Source: Paracoccaceae bacterium (lineage in GTDB: Bacteria; Pseudomonadota; Alphaproteobacteria; Rhodobacterales; Rhodobacteraceae). From it: 64,000 nucleotides of DNA. A program made the position numbers and the translations under genes. The notes below the pieces were generated by a model. The model was not told where the DNA came from. It searched no databases and saw only the letters and a list, made by a program, of their open reading frames with translations. The stretch covers positions 43,783 to 107,782 of the forward strand of contig WRPH01000009.1 in assembly GCA_009773375.1 (NCBI GenBank), given 5' to 3'. Shown one piece after another: positions 38,460 through 47,494 of the stretch (its first letter is position 1; each line of letters begins with the position of its first letter).

Positions 38460-39202
38460 ACGCACATGCCAATATCACGCATTGGGCCGAGCGGGTGGAT
38501 ATGGCCGCCGCCTTTCGCTGGACGGTCAAGCTGAACCTGCACGAAGCGGTGTCGAACCACTTCAGCCTTGCAGTGAACCCCGAGGGCACGAAGTTTCTGA
38601 TCAACCCGAACGGGCGGCATTTCGGGCGGATCACCGCCTCGTCTCTGGTGGAAATCGACGCCAATGACGAGGCTACGATGCAGCGCCCGGATGCGCCGGA
38701 CCCGACGGCCTGGGGGCTGCATGGCAGTATTCATCGCGCGCTGCCGCATGCACGCTGCGTCATGCATGTACATTCGATCCATGCGACGGTTTTGGCCAGT
38801 CTGGCGGACAGCAGCTTGCTGCCAATCGACCAGAACACCGCGATGTTTTTCGGGCGGCAGGTGGTGGATGGGCATTACGGAGGCATGGCTTTTGCCGATG
38901 AGGGCGCGCGGTGTGCCTCGATGCTGGCCGATCCGAAGATCACCACGATGATCATGGGCAATCATGGGGTGCTGGTGGTGGGGCAAACGGTGGCAGAGGC
39001 GTTCAACCGGCTGGTGTTCTTTGAGCGTGCGGCGGAAACCTATATACGGGCGCTGCAAACCGGCAGACCGCTGCGGGTACTGTCGGATGAGGTCGCGGAA
39101 AAGACCGCGCAGGAATGGGAGAGCTACCCCGGCTACGCCGAGGCGCATTTGCGTGAAATCAAGGCCTTGCTGGATGAAGACGGCGCAAGCTACGCCAGTT
39201 GA
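38456..39202 (+). CDS. Class II aldolase/adducin family protein
   Basis: A 248-residue protein starting at ATG 38456 inside the ATGA overlap. NHFSLAVNPEGTKFLINPNG, GLHGSIHRALPHARCVMHVH (metal-binding HxH) and MGNHGVLVVG (third His) are the class II aldolase zinc-site blocks. Sugar-phosphate aldolases and decarboxylating relatives share this fold; the substrate is not evident. Coupled to the HSL-type esterase. Confidence 0.85.
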   Translation: MNAHANITHWAERVDMAAAFRWTVKLNLHEAVSNHFSLAVNPEGTKFLINPNGRHFGRITASSLVEIDANDEATMQRPDAPDPTAWGLHGSIHRALPHARCVMHVHSIHATVLASLADSSLLPIDQNTAMFFGRQVVDGHYGGMAFADEGARCASMLADPKITTMIMGNHGVLVVGQTVAEAFNRLVFFERAAETYIRALQTGRPLRVLSDEVAEKTAQEWESYPGYAEAHLREIKALLDEDGASYAS

Positions 39203-39259
39203 AAGTACGGGCGGAATTCGTGCGAATTCCGTCACGGTTTCCATGCGGAAACCGATGGA

Positions 39260-40090
39260 TCAGGCGGTGAAGAAGGTGGGGGCCTTCATGCTGCCGGGAA
39301 CGGCTACGCCCATTCGGGTCAGAATTGAGGGGGCCAGCGCCAGTTGGTCCAGCAGCACATCTTTGCCAGGCATTTCCGAGTCTCCGAAGTAATAGAACGC
39401 GAAATCCTGCTGCAACTCGCCGGTGCCGCCGTGATGGCCGCGCGCGTCCTGGCCGTGGTCGGCGGTGACGATCACCTCATAGCCGTTTGCGCGCCAACGG
39501 TGGATGAAAGGGGCCAGCATCGCATCCATCACATAGCAGGCGTGGTCCATTTCCTCGCAATCATGGTAGAAGCGATGGCCCATGCTATCCAGCGTGCAGG
39601 TGTGCAACATGCCATAGTCGATGCCCTTGTATTCGCAGAGCCGGGTCAGGGTGCCGAACAGATCAACATCGGATGGCGTCATCTGGTTGATATTGCCGTA
39701 TCCGGTCATGGTGTGGAAACGGCCATGGCTGATCGGGCCGTCTTCGTCATACTCGATATCGCGCACCACATCGAAGGGCGCTCGGTTGAACAGTTCTGAC
39801 CAGAAGCTGTGCGCGACGGCGCCAGTCTTGCGCCCGGCTTTCGACAGTTCGGAAAACAGGTCGGGCTGGTCTAGCCGGTAGACCGCCTCGTTGCCCCAGA
39901 CCCTGTGCACCTGCGGCGGCACGCCGGTATGGATCGACGCGTAGCAGCTGGCGCTTGTTGAAGGCAGCGTTGAGCGCATCCGCCAAACCCGCGCCTCGCC
40001 GCTGGTGACCCAGCCTTCGAGGTTGCCAAACAGGCGGCGCCAGTTGCGGTAGGGCACGCCGTCGATCAGGATCAGAAGCAGTTTGCGCAT
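39260..40090 (-). CDS. Alkaline phosphatase/nucleotide pyrophosphatase superfamily protein
   Basis: A 276-residue protein without signal peptide. LLLILIDGVPYRNW has the first metal Asp, TLPSTSASCYASIHTGV the nucleophile region (Thr/Ser), CTLDSMGH a second metal site, and TADHGQDARGHHGGTGE the Asp-His-x-His metal site: the type I phosphodiesterase/NPP fold. It is the last gene of the minus-strand block that includes the peptide-type importer, and may process an imported phosphodiester or phosphonate; this is inference. Confidence 0.8.
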   Translation of the reverse strand: MRKLLLILIDGVPYRNWRRLFGNLEGWVTSGEARVWRMRSTLPSTSASCYASIHTGVPPQVHRVWGNEAVYRLDQPDLFSELSKAGRKTGAVAHSFWSELFNRAPFDVVRDIEYDEDGPISHGRFHTMTGYGNINQMTPSDVDLFGTLTRLCEYKGIDYGMLHTCTLDSMGHRFYHDCEEMDHACYVMDAMLAPFIHRWRANGYEVIVTADHGQDARGHHGGTGELQQDFAFYYFGDSEMPGKDVLLDQLALAPSILTRMGVAVPGSMKAPTFFTA

Positions 40091-40120
40091 GGTGAACTCC
40101 GGTTCCGACGGAAAGGGGGC

Positions 40121-40154
40121 GAGCCTCCGGCGGGGATATTTGGGCCAAGATGAA
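40121..40154. repeat. REP-like element, type A (single arm)
   Basis: GAGCCTCCGGCGGGGATATT followed by TGGGCCAAGATGAA matches, with few differences, the minus-strand reading of 32190-32157. Only one arm is present here. It lies in the 68-base gap between the transporter ATPase gene and the phosphodiesterase gene. Confidence 0.65.
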
Positions 40155-40158
40155 GCTG

Positions 40159-41811
40159 TCAGTTGTCGGCACTTTCCATCTTGCGATGGTTCAGCACCTG
40201 TTCGAGCCAGCCGAGTTGCATTTCCGGCACGGAGGACAGCAAGAGGTCGGTGTAATCATCGAAGGGCGGGGTCAGCACGTCGGTTTTGCTGCCGTAACGC
40301 ACGACTTCGCCGCGATACATCACCGCGATCTTGTCGGCGATGGCTTTCACCGTTGCGAGGTCGTGGGTGATGAACAGGTAAGCGACGCCCTCGCGGGCTT
40401 GCAGGTTGAGCAGCAGTTTCAGGATGCCGTCGGCGACCAGCGGATCAAGCGCAGAGGTGACTTCGTCGCAGATGATCAGCTTGGGTTTCGCGGCCAGCGC
40501 GCGGGCGATGCAGACGCGCTGTTTCTGCCCGCCAGAGAGTTCCGCCGGATAGCGGTCGATGAAGCCCGCGCCCATTTCGATTTCGTCCAGCAGTTCCTGA
40601 ATGCGGGCGCGTTTAGCCTCGCCCTTCAGGCCGAAATAGAATTCCAGCGGGCGGCCGATGATGGTGCCGACGGTCTGGCGCGGGTTCATCGCGGTGTCGG
40701 CCATCTGGTAGATCATCTGCAATTCGCGCAGATCATCCTTGCTGCGCGAGGCCAGATCGGGTGACAGCGTGCGGCCTGCGAAGGTGAGGCGGCCCTGCGC
40801 GGCGGGCAGCAGGCCGGTGATCACGCGGGCCAGCGTCGATTTGCCAGAACCACTTTCACCAACCACCGCCAGGGTTTGGCCTGCGGGCAGATCGAGCGTG
40901 ACGTTTTTCAGCACGTCGAAATTGGTGCCTTTGTAGCGGGCGGTCACATTAGCGACGGATAGCACCGACGGGGCTTCGGATTTTTCGACGTGGTCAATCG
41001 AGCGGACCGAAACCAGCGCTTGCGTATAGGCTTCACGCGGGGCGTTGATGATCTGGTCGGTGCTGCCGTATTCGACCTTTTTGCCGCCGCGCAGCACGAG
41101 GATATCGTCGGCCACCTGTGCCACCACGGCAAGATCGTGGGTGATATACAGCGCCGCGACGCCGGTGTCGCGGATCGCGGCCTTGATCGCCACCAGCACG
41201 TCGATTTGCGTCGTGACATCCAGCGCGGTGGTGGGTTCGTCGAAGATCACCAGATCGGGCTGCGGGCAAAGCGCCATTGCGGTCATCGCCCGTTGCAACT
41301 GCCCGCCCGAAACCTGGTGCGGGTAGCGGGTGCCGAAGCTTTCGGGGTTGGGCAAGCCCAGCTTGCGAAACAGCTCGATGGCGCGAGCTTCGGCTTCGGG
41401 ACGGGTCATCAGTTTGTGGTGCAGGCTGGTTTCGATCACCTGCTCCATCAGCCGCTTGGCCGGGTTGAAGGCGGCGGCGGCGGATTGCGCGACATAGGTG
41501 ACTTCATGGCCGCGCAAAGCCCGCAAGGATCGCGCCGAGGCGGTGCGGATATCGCGGCCGTTGAGCAGGATCTGGCCGCCGGTCAAGCGGACTCCGCCGC
41601 GGCCAAAGGCCATCGCCGACAGGCCGATGGTGGATTTGCCCGCGCCGGATTCGCCGATCAGGCCCAGCACCTTGCCTTGTTTGACCGAGACGGAAACATC
41701 GTCGACCAGCACCACATCGCGCGGCGGTTCGCCCGGCGGGTAGGAGGTGGCCTCGATCCGCAGGTTGTTGATTTGCAACAGGTCGGGCGTGGGTTTTTCA
41801 GAATTAAGCAC
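40159..41811 (-). CDS. Peptide-type ABC transporter ATP-binding protein, two fused ATPase domains
   Basis: A 550-residue fusion of the DppD- and DppF-type ATPases. Domain one has GLIGESGAGKSTIGL, VSGGQLQRAMTAMAL and VIFDEPTTALD; domain two has AVVGESGSGKSTLARV, LSGGQKQRVCIARAL and ICDEVTSALD (DEV instead of DEP). It drives oligopeptide/dipeptide-type import through the two permeases upstream. Its start overlaps the permease end by eight bases. Confidence 0.92.
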   Translation of the reverse strand: MLNSEKPTPDLLQINNLRIEATSYPPGEPPRDVVLVDDVSVSVKQGKVLGLIGESGAGKSTIGLSAMAFGRGGVRLTGGQILLNGRDIRTASARSLRALRGHEVTYVAQSAAAAFNPAKRLMEQVIETSLHHKLMTRPEAEARAIELFRKLGLPNPESFGTRYPHQVSGGQLQRAMTAMALCPQPDLVIFDEPTTALDVTTQIDVLVAIKAAIRDTGVAALYITHDLAVVAQVADDILVLRGGKKVEYGSTDQIINAPREAYTQALVSVRSIDHVEKSEAPSVLSVANVTARYKGTNFDVLKNVTLDLPAGQTLAVVGESGSGKSTLARVITGLLPAAQGRLTFAGRTLSPDLASRSKDDLRELQMIYQMADTAMNPRQTVGTIIGRPLEFYFGLKGEAKRARIQELLDEIEMGAGFIDRYPAELSGGQKQRVCIARALAAKPKLIICDEVTSALDPLVADGILKLLLNLQAREGVAYLFITHDLATVKAIADKIAVMYRGEVVRYGSKTDVLTPPFDDYTDLLLSSVPEMQLGWLEQVLNHRKMESADN

Positions 41812-42622
41812 CGCGGCCCCCCTTCAGGCTGGTGGTACGCGACAGCACCCAATCGGCCACCAGATTGACCGAGATCGCCAGTGCGGCAATTGCCATCGCC
41901 GGAGCAAGCGCTGCCGGGATGCCGTAAACGAGGCCTGCGGAGTTTTCCTTCACCAACCCGCCCCAATCCGCCAAGGGCGGTTGCACGCCAAGGCCAAGGA
42001 AGGACAGGGTGGAAATGAACAGCACCGCGAAGATGAAGCGCAGGCCGAGTTCGGCCACCAGGGGCGACAGTGCGTTGGGCAGGATTTCGGAGAAGATGAT
42101 CCAGCCTTGGCGTTCGCCGCGCAGGCGGGCGGCCTCGACATAATCCATCACCGTGATGTCGACGGCGACAGCGCGCGACAGGCGGAAGACACGGGTGGCG
42201 TCCAGCAAGCCCATCACAAGGATCAGGTTGATCATGGTAACATCTACGGCGGTGAGGATCACCAGCGACAGGATGAGGGTGGGGATTGCCATCACCAGAT
42301 CGACAAAGCGCGACAGCGCCTGATCGACCCAGCCGCCAGCGGTGGCGGCCAGAAAGCCCAGCACCGAGCCGGTGACAAAGGACAGGATGGTGGAGCAGGT
42401 GGCGACGAAGATCGTGACTTGCGCGCCGTAGATCATCCGGGTCAGCAGGTCGCGACCAATGGAATCGGTGCCAAGCCAATGCTGCGCTGAAATCGGATCC
42501 CAGACGCCGCCGACCAGTTCGTCCATCGCATAGGGTGCGATGAATTGCGCGAAGATAGCGACGAAGAAGAAGCCTCCGGTCAGGATCAGACCAAGCAGGG
42601 CGGAAAGCGGAATGCGGGTCAT
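41804..42622 (-). CDS. Peptide-type ABC transporter permease (DppC-like)
   Basis: A 272-residue inner-membrane protein with about six helices. The EAARLRGERQGWIIFSEILP loop is the EAA motif that docks to the ATPase, and HWLGTDSIGRDLLTRMIYGA is the DppC/OppC N-terminal hallmark. It overlaps the DppB-like gene upstream by four bases and the ATPase downstream by eight. Confidence 0.93.
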   Translation of the reverse strand: MTRIPLSALLGLILTGGFFFVAIFAQFIAPYAMDELVGGVWDPISAQHWLGTDSIGRDLLTRMIYGAQVTIFVATCSTILSFVTGSVLGFLAATAGGWVDQALSRFVDLVMAIPTLILSLVILTAVDVTMINLILVMGLLDATRVFRLSRAVAVDITVMDYVEAARLRGERQGWIIFSEILPNALSPLVAELGLRFIFAVLFISTLSFLGLGVQPPLADWGGLVKENSAGLVYGIPAALAPAMAIAALAISVNLVADWVLSRTTSLKGGRGA

Positions 42623-43575
42623 TTCGGGTGCCTCAGGCGTGGGTTGGCAAGGATCGACACCACATCGGCCAGAATGTTCAGCCCGATATAGACGGCGGCA
42701 AAAATCATGCCGCAGGCCTGCACGACGGGAAGGTCGCGCTTGGTGACGTGATCGACCAGAAACTGGCCCATGCCGGGATAGACGAAGACCACCTCGACCA
42801 CGACGACGCCGACCACCAGATAGGCCAGGTTCAGCATCACCACGTTGACCACAGGCGCGATGGCATTCGGGAAGGCGTGACGCCAGATCACCGTCAACGG
42901 CCCAAGACCCTTCAATTCGGCGGTTTCGATATAGGCAGATTGCATCACGTTCAGGATGGCGGCGCGGGTCATCCGCATCATATGTGCCAGAACAACCAGC
43001 ACCAGCACGATGACCGGCAGAATGATCGCGCTGAGGCGTTCAAACACGCCCATGCCGGGGAAGACCATCGACATCGCCGGGAAGATTTGCCACTTCACCG
43101 CAAGGAAATACAGCACGATATAGCCCGCAACGAACTCGGGCAGGCTGATGGTGGCCAGCGTCACGCCGGAGATCAGCCGGTCGGGCCAGCGGCCATTGTA
43201 GCGCGCGGCCAAAAGCCCCAGCAAAATCGCCAGCGGTACAGAGATAAGCGCCGCCCAGAAGGCCAGAAAGATCGTGTTGCCAAAGCGTTGGCCGACCGAT
43301 TTCGCGATATCCATGCCATTGGTCATCGCCACGCCCAGATCGCCGGTGACAAAGCCATAAAGCCAGTGAAAATACCGCCCCACCAGCGGATCATTCAGCC
43401 CCATCTTTTCACGCAGGTTCGCCAGCGCCTCGGGGGTCGCCGACTGGCCCAGCATGGCTTGCGCGGTATCGCCCGGCAAAGCCTCTACCCCGAAGAATAT
43501 CAGGGCCGACACCGCCAGCAGCAAAAGCAGGCCCAGCGCAATGCGCTGGACCACGAGTGTTACAACCGGATGCAT
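42619..43575 (-). CDS. Peptide-type ABC transporter permease (DppB-like)
   Basis: A 318-residue permease. LGLNDPLVGRYFHWLYGFVTG-type residues (about 58-78) and the IETAELKGLGPLTVIWRHAF EAA loop identify the DppB/OppB family; about six transmembrane helices. It follows the binding-protein gene by seven bases in the same operon. Confidence 0.93.
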   Translation of the reverse strand: MHPVVTLVVQRIALGLLLLLAVSALIFFGVEALPGDTAQAMLGQSATPEALANLREKMGLNDPLVGRYFHWLYGFVTGDLGVAMTNGMDIAKSVGQRFGNTIFLAFWAALISVPLAILLGLLAARYNGRWPDRLISGVTLATISLPEFVAGYIVLYFLAVKWQIFPAMSMVFPGMGVFERLSAIILPVIVLVLVVLAHMMRMTRAAILNVMQSAYIETAELKGLGPLTVIWRHAFPNAIAPVVNVVMLNLAYLVVGVVVVEVVFVYPGMGQFLVDHVTKRDLPVVQACGMIFAAVYIGLNILADVVSILANPRLRHPK

Positions 43576-43582
43576 CCCCGGA

Positions 43583-45172
43583 TCAGGCGTTCAGCCAGCA
43601 CTTGGCCAGCGCGCGGCCATTCATCAGCTCGCCATTCGGGTCTGCCGCCCAACCACCGACTTCTTCGCGCTTGGCTTCAACGAAATCGTTGAACATCGGG
43701 CAAATCAGGCCGCCGGTGTCGCGCAGCGTGTTGGCCAGATCGGAATACATCGCCTTGCGCTTGACGGGGTCGAGTTCGGCGCGTGCGGCGATCAGGGTGG
43801 CGTCGAAGGCCGGGTCCTTGAACTTGGTATCGTTCCAGTCGGCGGTGGACAGATAGGCAGTGGAATACATCTGATCCTGCACCGGACGGCCGCCCCAATA
43901 GCTGGCGCAGAAGGGGGCGACGTTCCAGACGTTCGACCAATAGCCATCATCGGGTTCGCGCTTGATTTCCAGCGGGATACCGGCGGCATTGGCCGATTGC
44001 TGGAACAGTTGCGCGGCTTCGATGGCACCGGGGAAAGCGCCTGCCGCCACTTGCAGCACGATGGGCGAGCCATCATGGCCGGACTTCTTGTAAGCCTCGG
44101 TCGCTGCCGCCACGTCGTATTCGCGCTGCGGGATGCTGTCATCGAACAGCGGATAGGCAGAGTTGATCGGGAAGTCGTTGCCGATGGTGCCATAGCCGCC
44201 AAGGATCTTGTCAACCATTTCCTGCCGGTTGACCGACAGTTTCAGTGCCATACGCAGGTCGTTGTTGTCGAACGGGGCCTTGTCGCAGTGCATGATAAAG
44301 ACGTAGTGGCCACGGCCTGCAACGTGTTCAATCGAAACCCCAGGCGCGCCTTTCAGCAGCTCGATGATCTTCGGGTCCACACGGTTGATCATGTGAACCT
44401 GACCGGCCTGCAATGCCGCCGTCCGGGCGGTGTTATCGTTGATGACGATGATTTCGACCTCATCGGCATGGCCCATGGTGGTGTCAAAATAGTTGGCATG
44501 CTTGGCGAAAGTATGGCGCACACCGGGTTCGTTGGTGACCACCTTGTAAGGGCCAGCGCCAATGCCTGCGGCTTCGGCACCTACGCCACCGCCGGGCTGG
44601 ATGATCAGGTGGTAATCGGCCATCAGGAACGGCAGGTCGGCATTGCCCGCTGCCAGCTTGAGCGTCACCATGTCGCCCTCGGCGGTCATCTCGGTGATGC
44701 CCTGCACGATACCCAAGGCACCCGACTGCGACTTTTCATCGGTGTGGCGCTTCAGCGTGGCAATCACGTCATCGGCGGTCACGATCTTGCCGTCGTGGAA
44801 TTCAACGCCCTTGCGGATCTTGAACTTCCATTCCTTCGCATCGGGGCTGGAGGAAATTTCCTCAGCGATGCGGTAGTCGATCTCGCCCTTGGCGTTCACG
44901 TCAACCAGCATTTCCCCCCAGAGCATGTTCACCGCGAACGGCACTTCCGAAGCGGCCAGCGCCGGATCGAGCGAGTTGGTGGATTCGCCGCCCTGCATGC
45001 CTGCGCGCAGCAGGCCGCCCTTTTTCGGCTCTTCCGCCCGTGCGACCGAAGCCAGCAACGTCGATGCCATGGCAGCGGAAACGCCCAGCGCCCCGGCGCG
45101 GCCAACGAATTCACGACGGCTCATCAGGCCCTTCGCCGCACGCGACAGCAGGTAGTTCAACTCGTTCGACAT
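43583..45172 (-). CDS. Peptide-type ABC transporter substrate-binding protein (Tat-exported)
   Basis: A 529-residue SBP_bac_5 protein. The N-terminus carries a twin-arginine signal (SRREFVGRAGALGVSAAMAS) with cleavage near ARAEE. ALAASEVPFAVNMLWGEMLV, EWKFKIRKGVEFHDGKIVTA and DNNDLRMALKLSVNRQEMVD are family blocks. It would deliver an oligopeptide, amine or opine-like ligand. First gene of the importer operon and 113 bases downstream of the CocE-type gene, which may share its promoter. Confidence 0.92.
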   Translation of the reverse strand: MSNELNYLLSRAAKGLMSRREFVGRAGALGVSAAMASTLLASVARAEEPKKGGLLRAGMQGGESTNSLDPALAASEVPFAVNMLWGEMLVDVNAKGEIDYRIAEEISSSPDAKEWKFKIRKGVEFHDGKIVTADDVIATLKRHTDEKSQSGALGIVQGITEMTAEGDMVTLKLAAGNADLPFLMADYHLIIQPGGGVGAEAAGIGAGPYKVVTNEPGVRHTFAKHANYFDTTMGHADEVEIIVINDNTARTAALQAGQVHMINRVDPKIIELLKGAPGVSIEHVAGRGHYVFIMHCDKAPFDNNDLRMALKLSVNRQEMVDKILGGYGTIGNDFPINSAYPLFDDSIPQREYDVAAATEAYKKSGHDGSPIVLQVAAGAFPGAIEAAQLFQQSANAAGIPLEIKREPDDGYWSNVWNVAPFCASYWGGRPVQDQMYSTAYLSTADWNDTKFKDPAFDATLIAARAELDPVKRKAMYSDLANTLRDTGGLICPMFNDFVEAKREEVGGWAADPNGELMNGRALAKCWLNA

Positions 45173-45285
45173 GGCATTCTCCCTATGCGGCCCGCCTGTT
45201 TTCGCGGCGCCTTTTTGTTGATTACTGAATCAATAACCCGCAGATTTTCGTGCTGGCAACGATTCTTGCTGCAAGCGTAACACCG

Positions 45286-47313
45286 TCAGACGAAGCGTCG
45301 ATCCACTTTTTCGTCAAAATGGCGCTCGAAGACCTTGTTGTCGCCCTCCCATGCCACCAAGCGCGCCTGCAGGCGCAGGTGGCTGGCAGTGGCGGTCATT
45401 TCAGCCCAGGCTTCGGTCTTGACCGCCCAATTCCCGCGTGAAAGCCGTTGTTCCCAAGTGTGAACTGCCCGCGCCGACAGTGGATCGTCCGGGTGGATTT
45501 CCCACAATTCGGTCATGCTTTCGCCGGTGCACAGGCCATGGGTGAGATTTTCCATGTCGCCCAGATCGTCATTCACGATCAAAGATGTGATTCCGGCGAT
45601 CAGATCTGTTTCAATCTTGCGCGTGGTCTTGCCCGGTCGCAGCACCTTGTGCGCCCAAGGTTTCGCGCCTTCCGGCGGCGGCGGCGTCCATTCGGCCGCG
45701 CTGCCCTGATGCACAGGCAGATCGAGGGAGCCGCCCGTCACCATCAAGGTCGCAGCCAACGGTGAGGGCCACAGGAACGGCCAGTAGGTGGTGGACAGCG
45801 CCACACGCAAGCGGTGGCCGGGGGCAAGCCGATAGGCCATCTGGTCGATATGGAACGCCACCTCAACCGCCTGCCCCACCGGCATCGGCGCGGGGTTCTC
45901 CATGCCGTCGCGGTGGCACAGGTTCAACATGCCATGCGCGATCCGCACGCTTGATCCATCCGGGGCCACATCACACAACCGCGCCACCACGAAGGCCAAT
46001 GGCTGATCAGATGACAGCTGCAATTTCAGCCGCGCAGCACCCAGCAGGTCGAGCGGCTCGGCCAACACCGCTCCGTCAAAACAAACAGACAGCGCATCGT
46101 CGCTGGCCTGATCGCCCGGCATTTCGGCGTTCAGCCCCATCGGGAAAAACTCGCCGGTATGCATGCCCAGATGCTGCGGCGTGTTCACTTGCACGGAAAA
46201 TCCTTGGGCATCCTCTCTGCTCAAATATCCTCGGGGGGCCCGGGGGGCAGACAGCCCCCCGGCGCTTGCCCCAAGATACAGCGTTTGCCGAGACACGCGT
46301 GGGCTTGGCCAAGCCTCCTCGGCGACCCAATGCCCGGTACGATGTTTGGCCGACGCATTCGGCGCTTCGGAATGCAGCATGTAGGCGCGATAGGCCGGGT
46401 CGTTCTCGGCACCGTTTTCAATGCCCTTCAACCAGCGGTCCCACCAGCGCAGCGCCAGTTGCAGGAAACCAATCGCCGGGCCGGGAACAGCGGTGTGCGG
46501 ATATTGATGCACCCAAGGCCCGACGATGCCCTGCACCGGCGCCGGCACGTTTTCCACCAGACGCGCCACGGTGTTCATGTAGTTATCGGCCCAACCGCCC
46601 CAAGACAGCACCGGCACGGTCATGCGGGCATAATCCTCGCACACCGAGCCATGCTTCCAGTAGTCGTTGCGTTCCTGCATCGCCGCCCAACGTGGGGCCA
46701 GCCACGGCTCGGCCTCCAGCCGTTGCAGCCAATCGGCGCGCCAGTCCGGGCGCAACGCCGGGTCAGCCGGGCGGCTGGAGTAAGATAGCATCACCGCGCC
46801 CCAGCCGAAATTTTCACCCAGCAGGCAGCCGCCTTTATAGTGGATGTCATCGGCAAAGCGATCGGTGGTGGAACACACCGACACCACCGCCTTCAGCGCG
46901 GGCGGTTGCAGGAAGGCGGTTTGCAGGCAGTTGAAGCCGCCCCAGCTTTTGCCCATCATCCCCACCGCGCCCGAGCACCACGGCTGCGCGGCCAGCCATT
47001 CAATCACCTCGCAGGCATCGGCGAGTTCCTGAATGGTGTATTCATCGGTCATCAGGCCTTCGCTGTCGCCATTGCCACGCATATCGACCCGCACGCAGGC
47101 ATAGCCGTGACCGGCGACATAGGCGTGCATCATCTCATCGCGCGGCAGGGTGCCGTCGCGCTTGCGGTAGGGGATATATTCCAGCACGGCAGGCACCGGG
47201 CCTGCGCCTTCGGCCCGCCAGACCCGCGCCGACAAGCGGCAGCCGTCCGACAGCACGATGGCCATATCGGCATCTTCAACCACGGCAAAAGGAAACTCGG
47301 TTTTCACGTCCAT
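45286..47313 (-). CDS. CocE/NonD family hydrolase (X-Pro dipeptidyl-peptidase S15 type)
   Basis: A 675-residue serine hydrolase with an alpha/beta domain (nucleophile in GMMGKSWGGFN near residue 117-127; RVDMRGNGDSEG) and a C-terminal PepX_C jelly roll (LSTTYWPFLWPSPLAATLMV). Such enzymes cleave acyl esters or amides, for example cocaine, glutaryl-7-ACA or proline dipeptides. AGGAG overlaps a palindrome just upstream of ATG 47313. Residues about 347-369 are encoded by a REP-like element (46205-46273), an apparent in-frame insertion. Next to a peptide-type importer, so an imported amide or ester is a likely substrate. Confidence 0.88.
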   Translation of the reverse strand: MDVKTEFPFAVVEDADMAIVLSDGCRLSARVWRAEGAGPVPAVLEYIPYRKRDGTLPRDEMMHAYVAGHGYACVRVDMRGNGDSEGLMTDEYTIQELADACEVIEWLAAQPWCSGAVGMMGKSWGGFNCLQTAFLQPPALKAVVSVCSTTDRFADDIHYKGGCLLGENFGWGAVMLSYSSRPADPALRPDWRADWLQRLEAEPWLAPRWAAMQERNDYWKHGSVCEDYARMTVPVLSWGGWADNYMNTVARLVENVPAPVQGIVGPWVHQYPHTAVPGPAIGFLQLALRWWDRWLKGIENGAENDPAYRAYMLHSEAPNASAKHRTGHWVAEEAWPSPRVSRQTLYLGASAGGLSAPRAPRGYLSREDAQGFSVQVNTPQHLGMHTGEFFPMGLNAEMPGDQASDDALSVCFDGAVLAEPLDLLGAARLKLQLSSDQPLAFVVARLCDVAPDGSSVRIAHGMLNLCHRDGMENPAPMPVGQAVEVAFHIDQMAYRLAPGHRLRVALSTTYWPFLWPSPLAATLMVTGGSLDLPVHQGSAAEWTPPPPEGAKPWAHKVLRPGKTTRKIETDLIAGITSLIVNDDLGDMENLTHGLCTGESMTELWEIHPDDPLSARAVHTWEQRLSRGNWAVKTEAWAEMTATASHLRLQARLVAWEGDNKVFERHFDEKVDRRFV
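46205..46273. repeat. REP-like palindromic element, type B, inside a coding region
   Basis: GGGCATCCTCTCTGCTCAAA leads into a hairpin with stem CCGGGGGGC (46240-46248) / GCCCCCCGG (46254-46262). The 5' part matches the intergenic element at 12774-12830. It is translated in frame in the CocE-type gene as a glycine/alanine/proline-rich stretch. Confidence 0.7.
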
Positions 47314-47321
47314 CGCGGGCT

Positions 47322-47345
47322 CCTGATACGGGTTGCGGTATCAGG
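47322..47345. promoter_or_regulatory. Palindrome overlapping the ribosome site of the CocE-type gene
   Basis: CCTGATAC (47322-47329) and GTATCAGG (47338-47345) are perfectly complementary with an eight-base spacer. On the minus strand the AGGAG ribosome site (47323-47319) starts inside the nearer arm, nine bases from ATG 47313. It could be an operator or an mRNA hairpin controlling translation. Confidence 0.55.
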
Positions 47346-47494
47346 CCCGCACAACCCGCTGAAATCCGTCCTTTTTGCGCCATTCCACATCGCTTTTGCG
47401 ACGCTGGCACCGATTGACCCTAAAACGCCACTTGCAACACGGCAGGAGGCGCGGCACCACTTTGCTACCGCACGCAACCGCAAGAGGACAAGCC

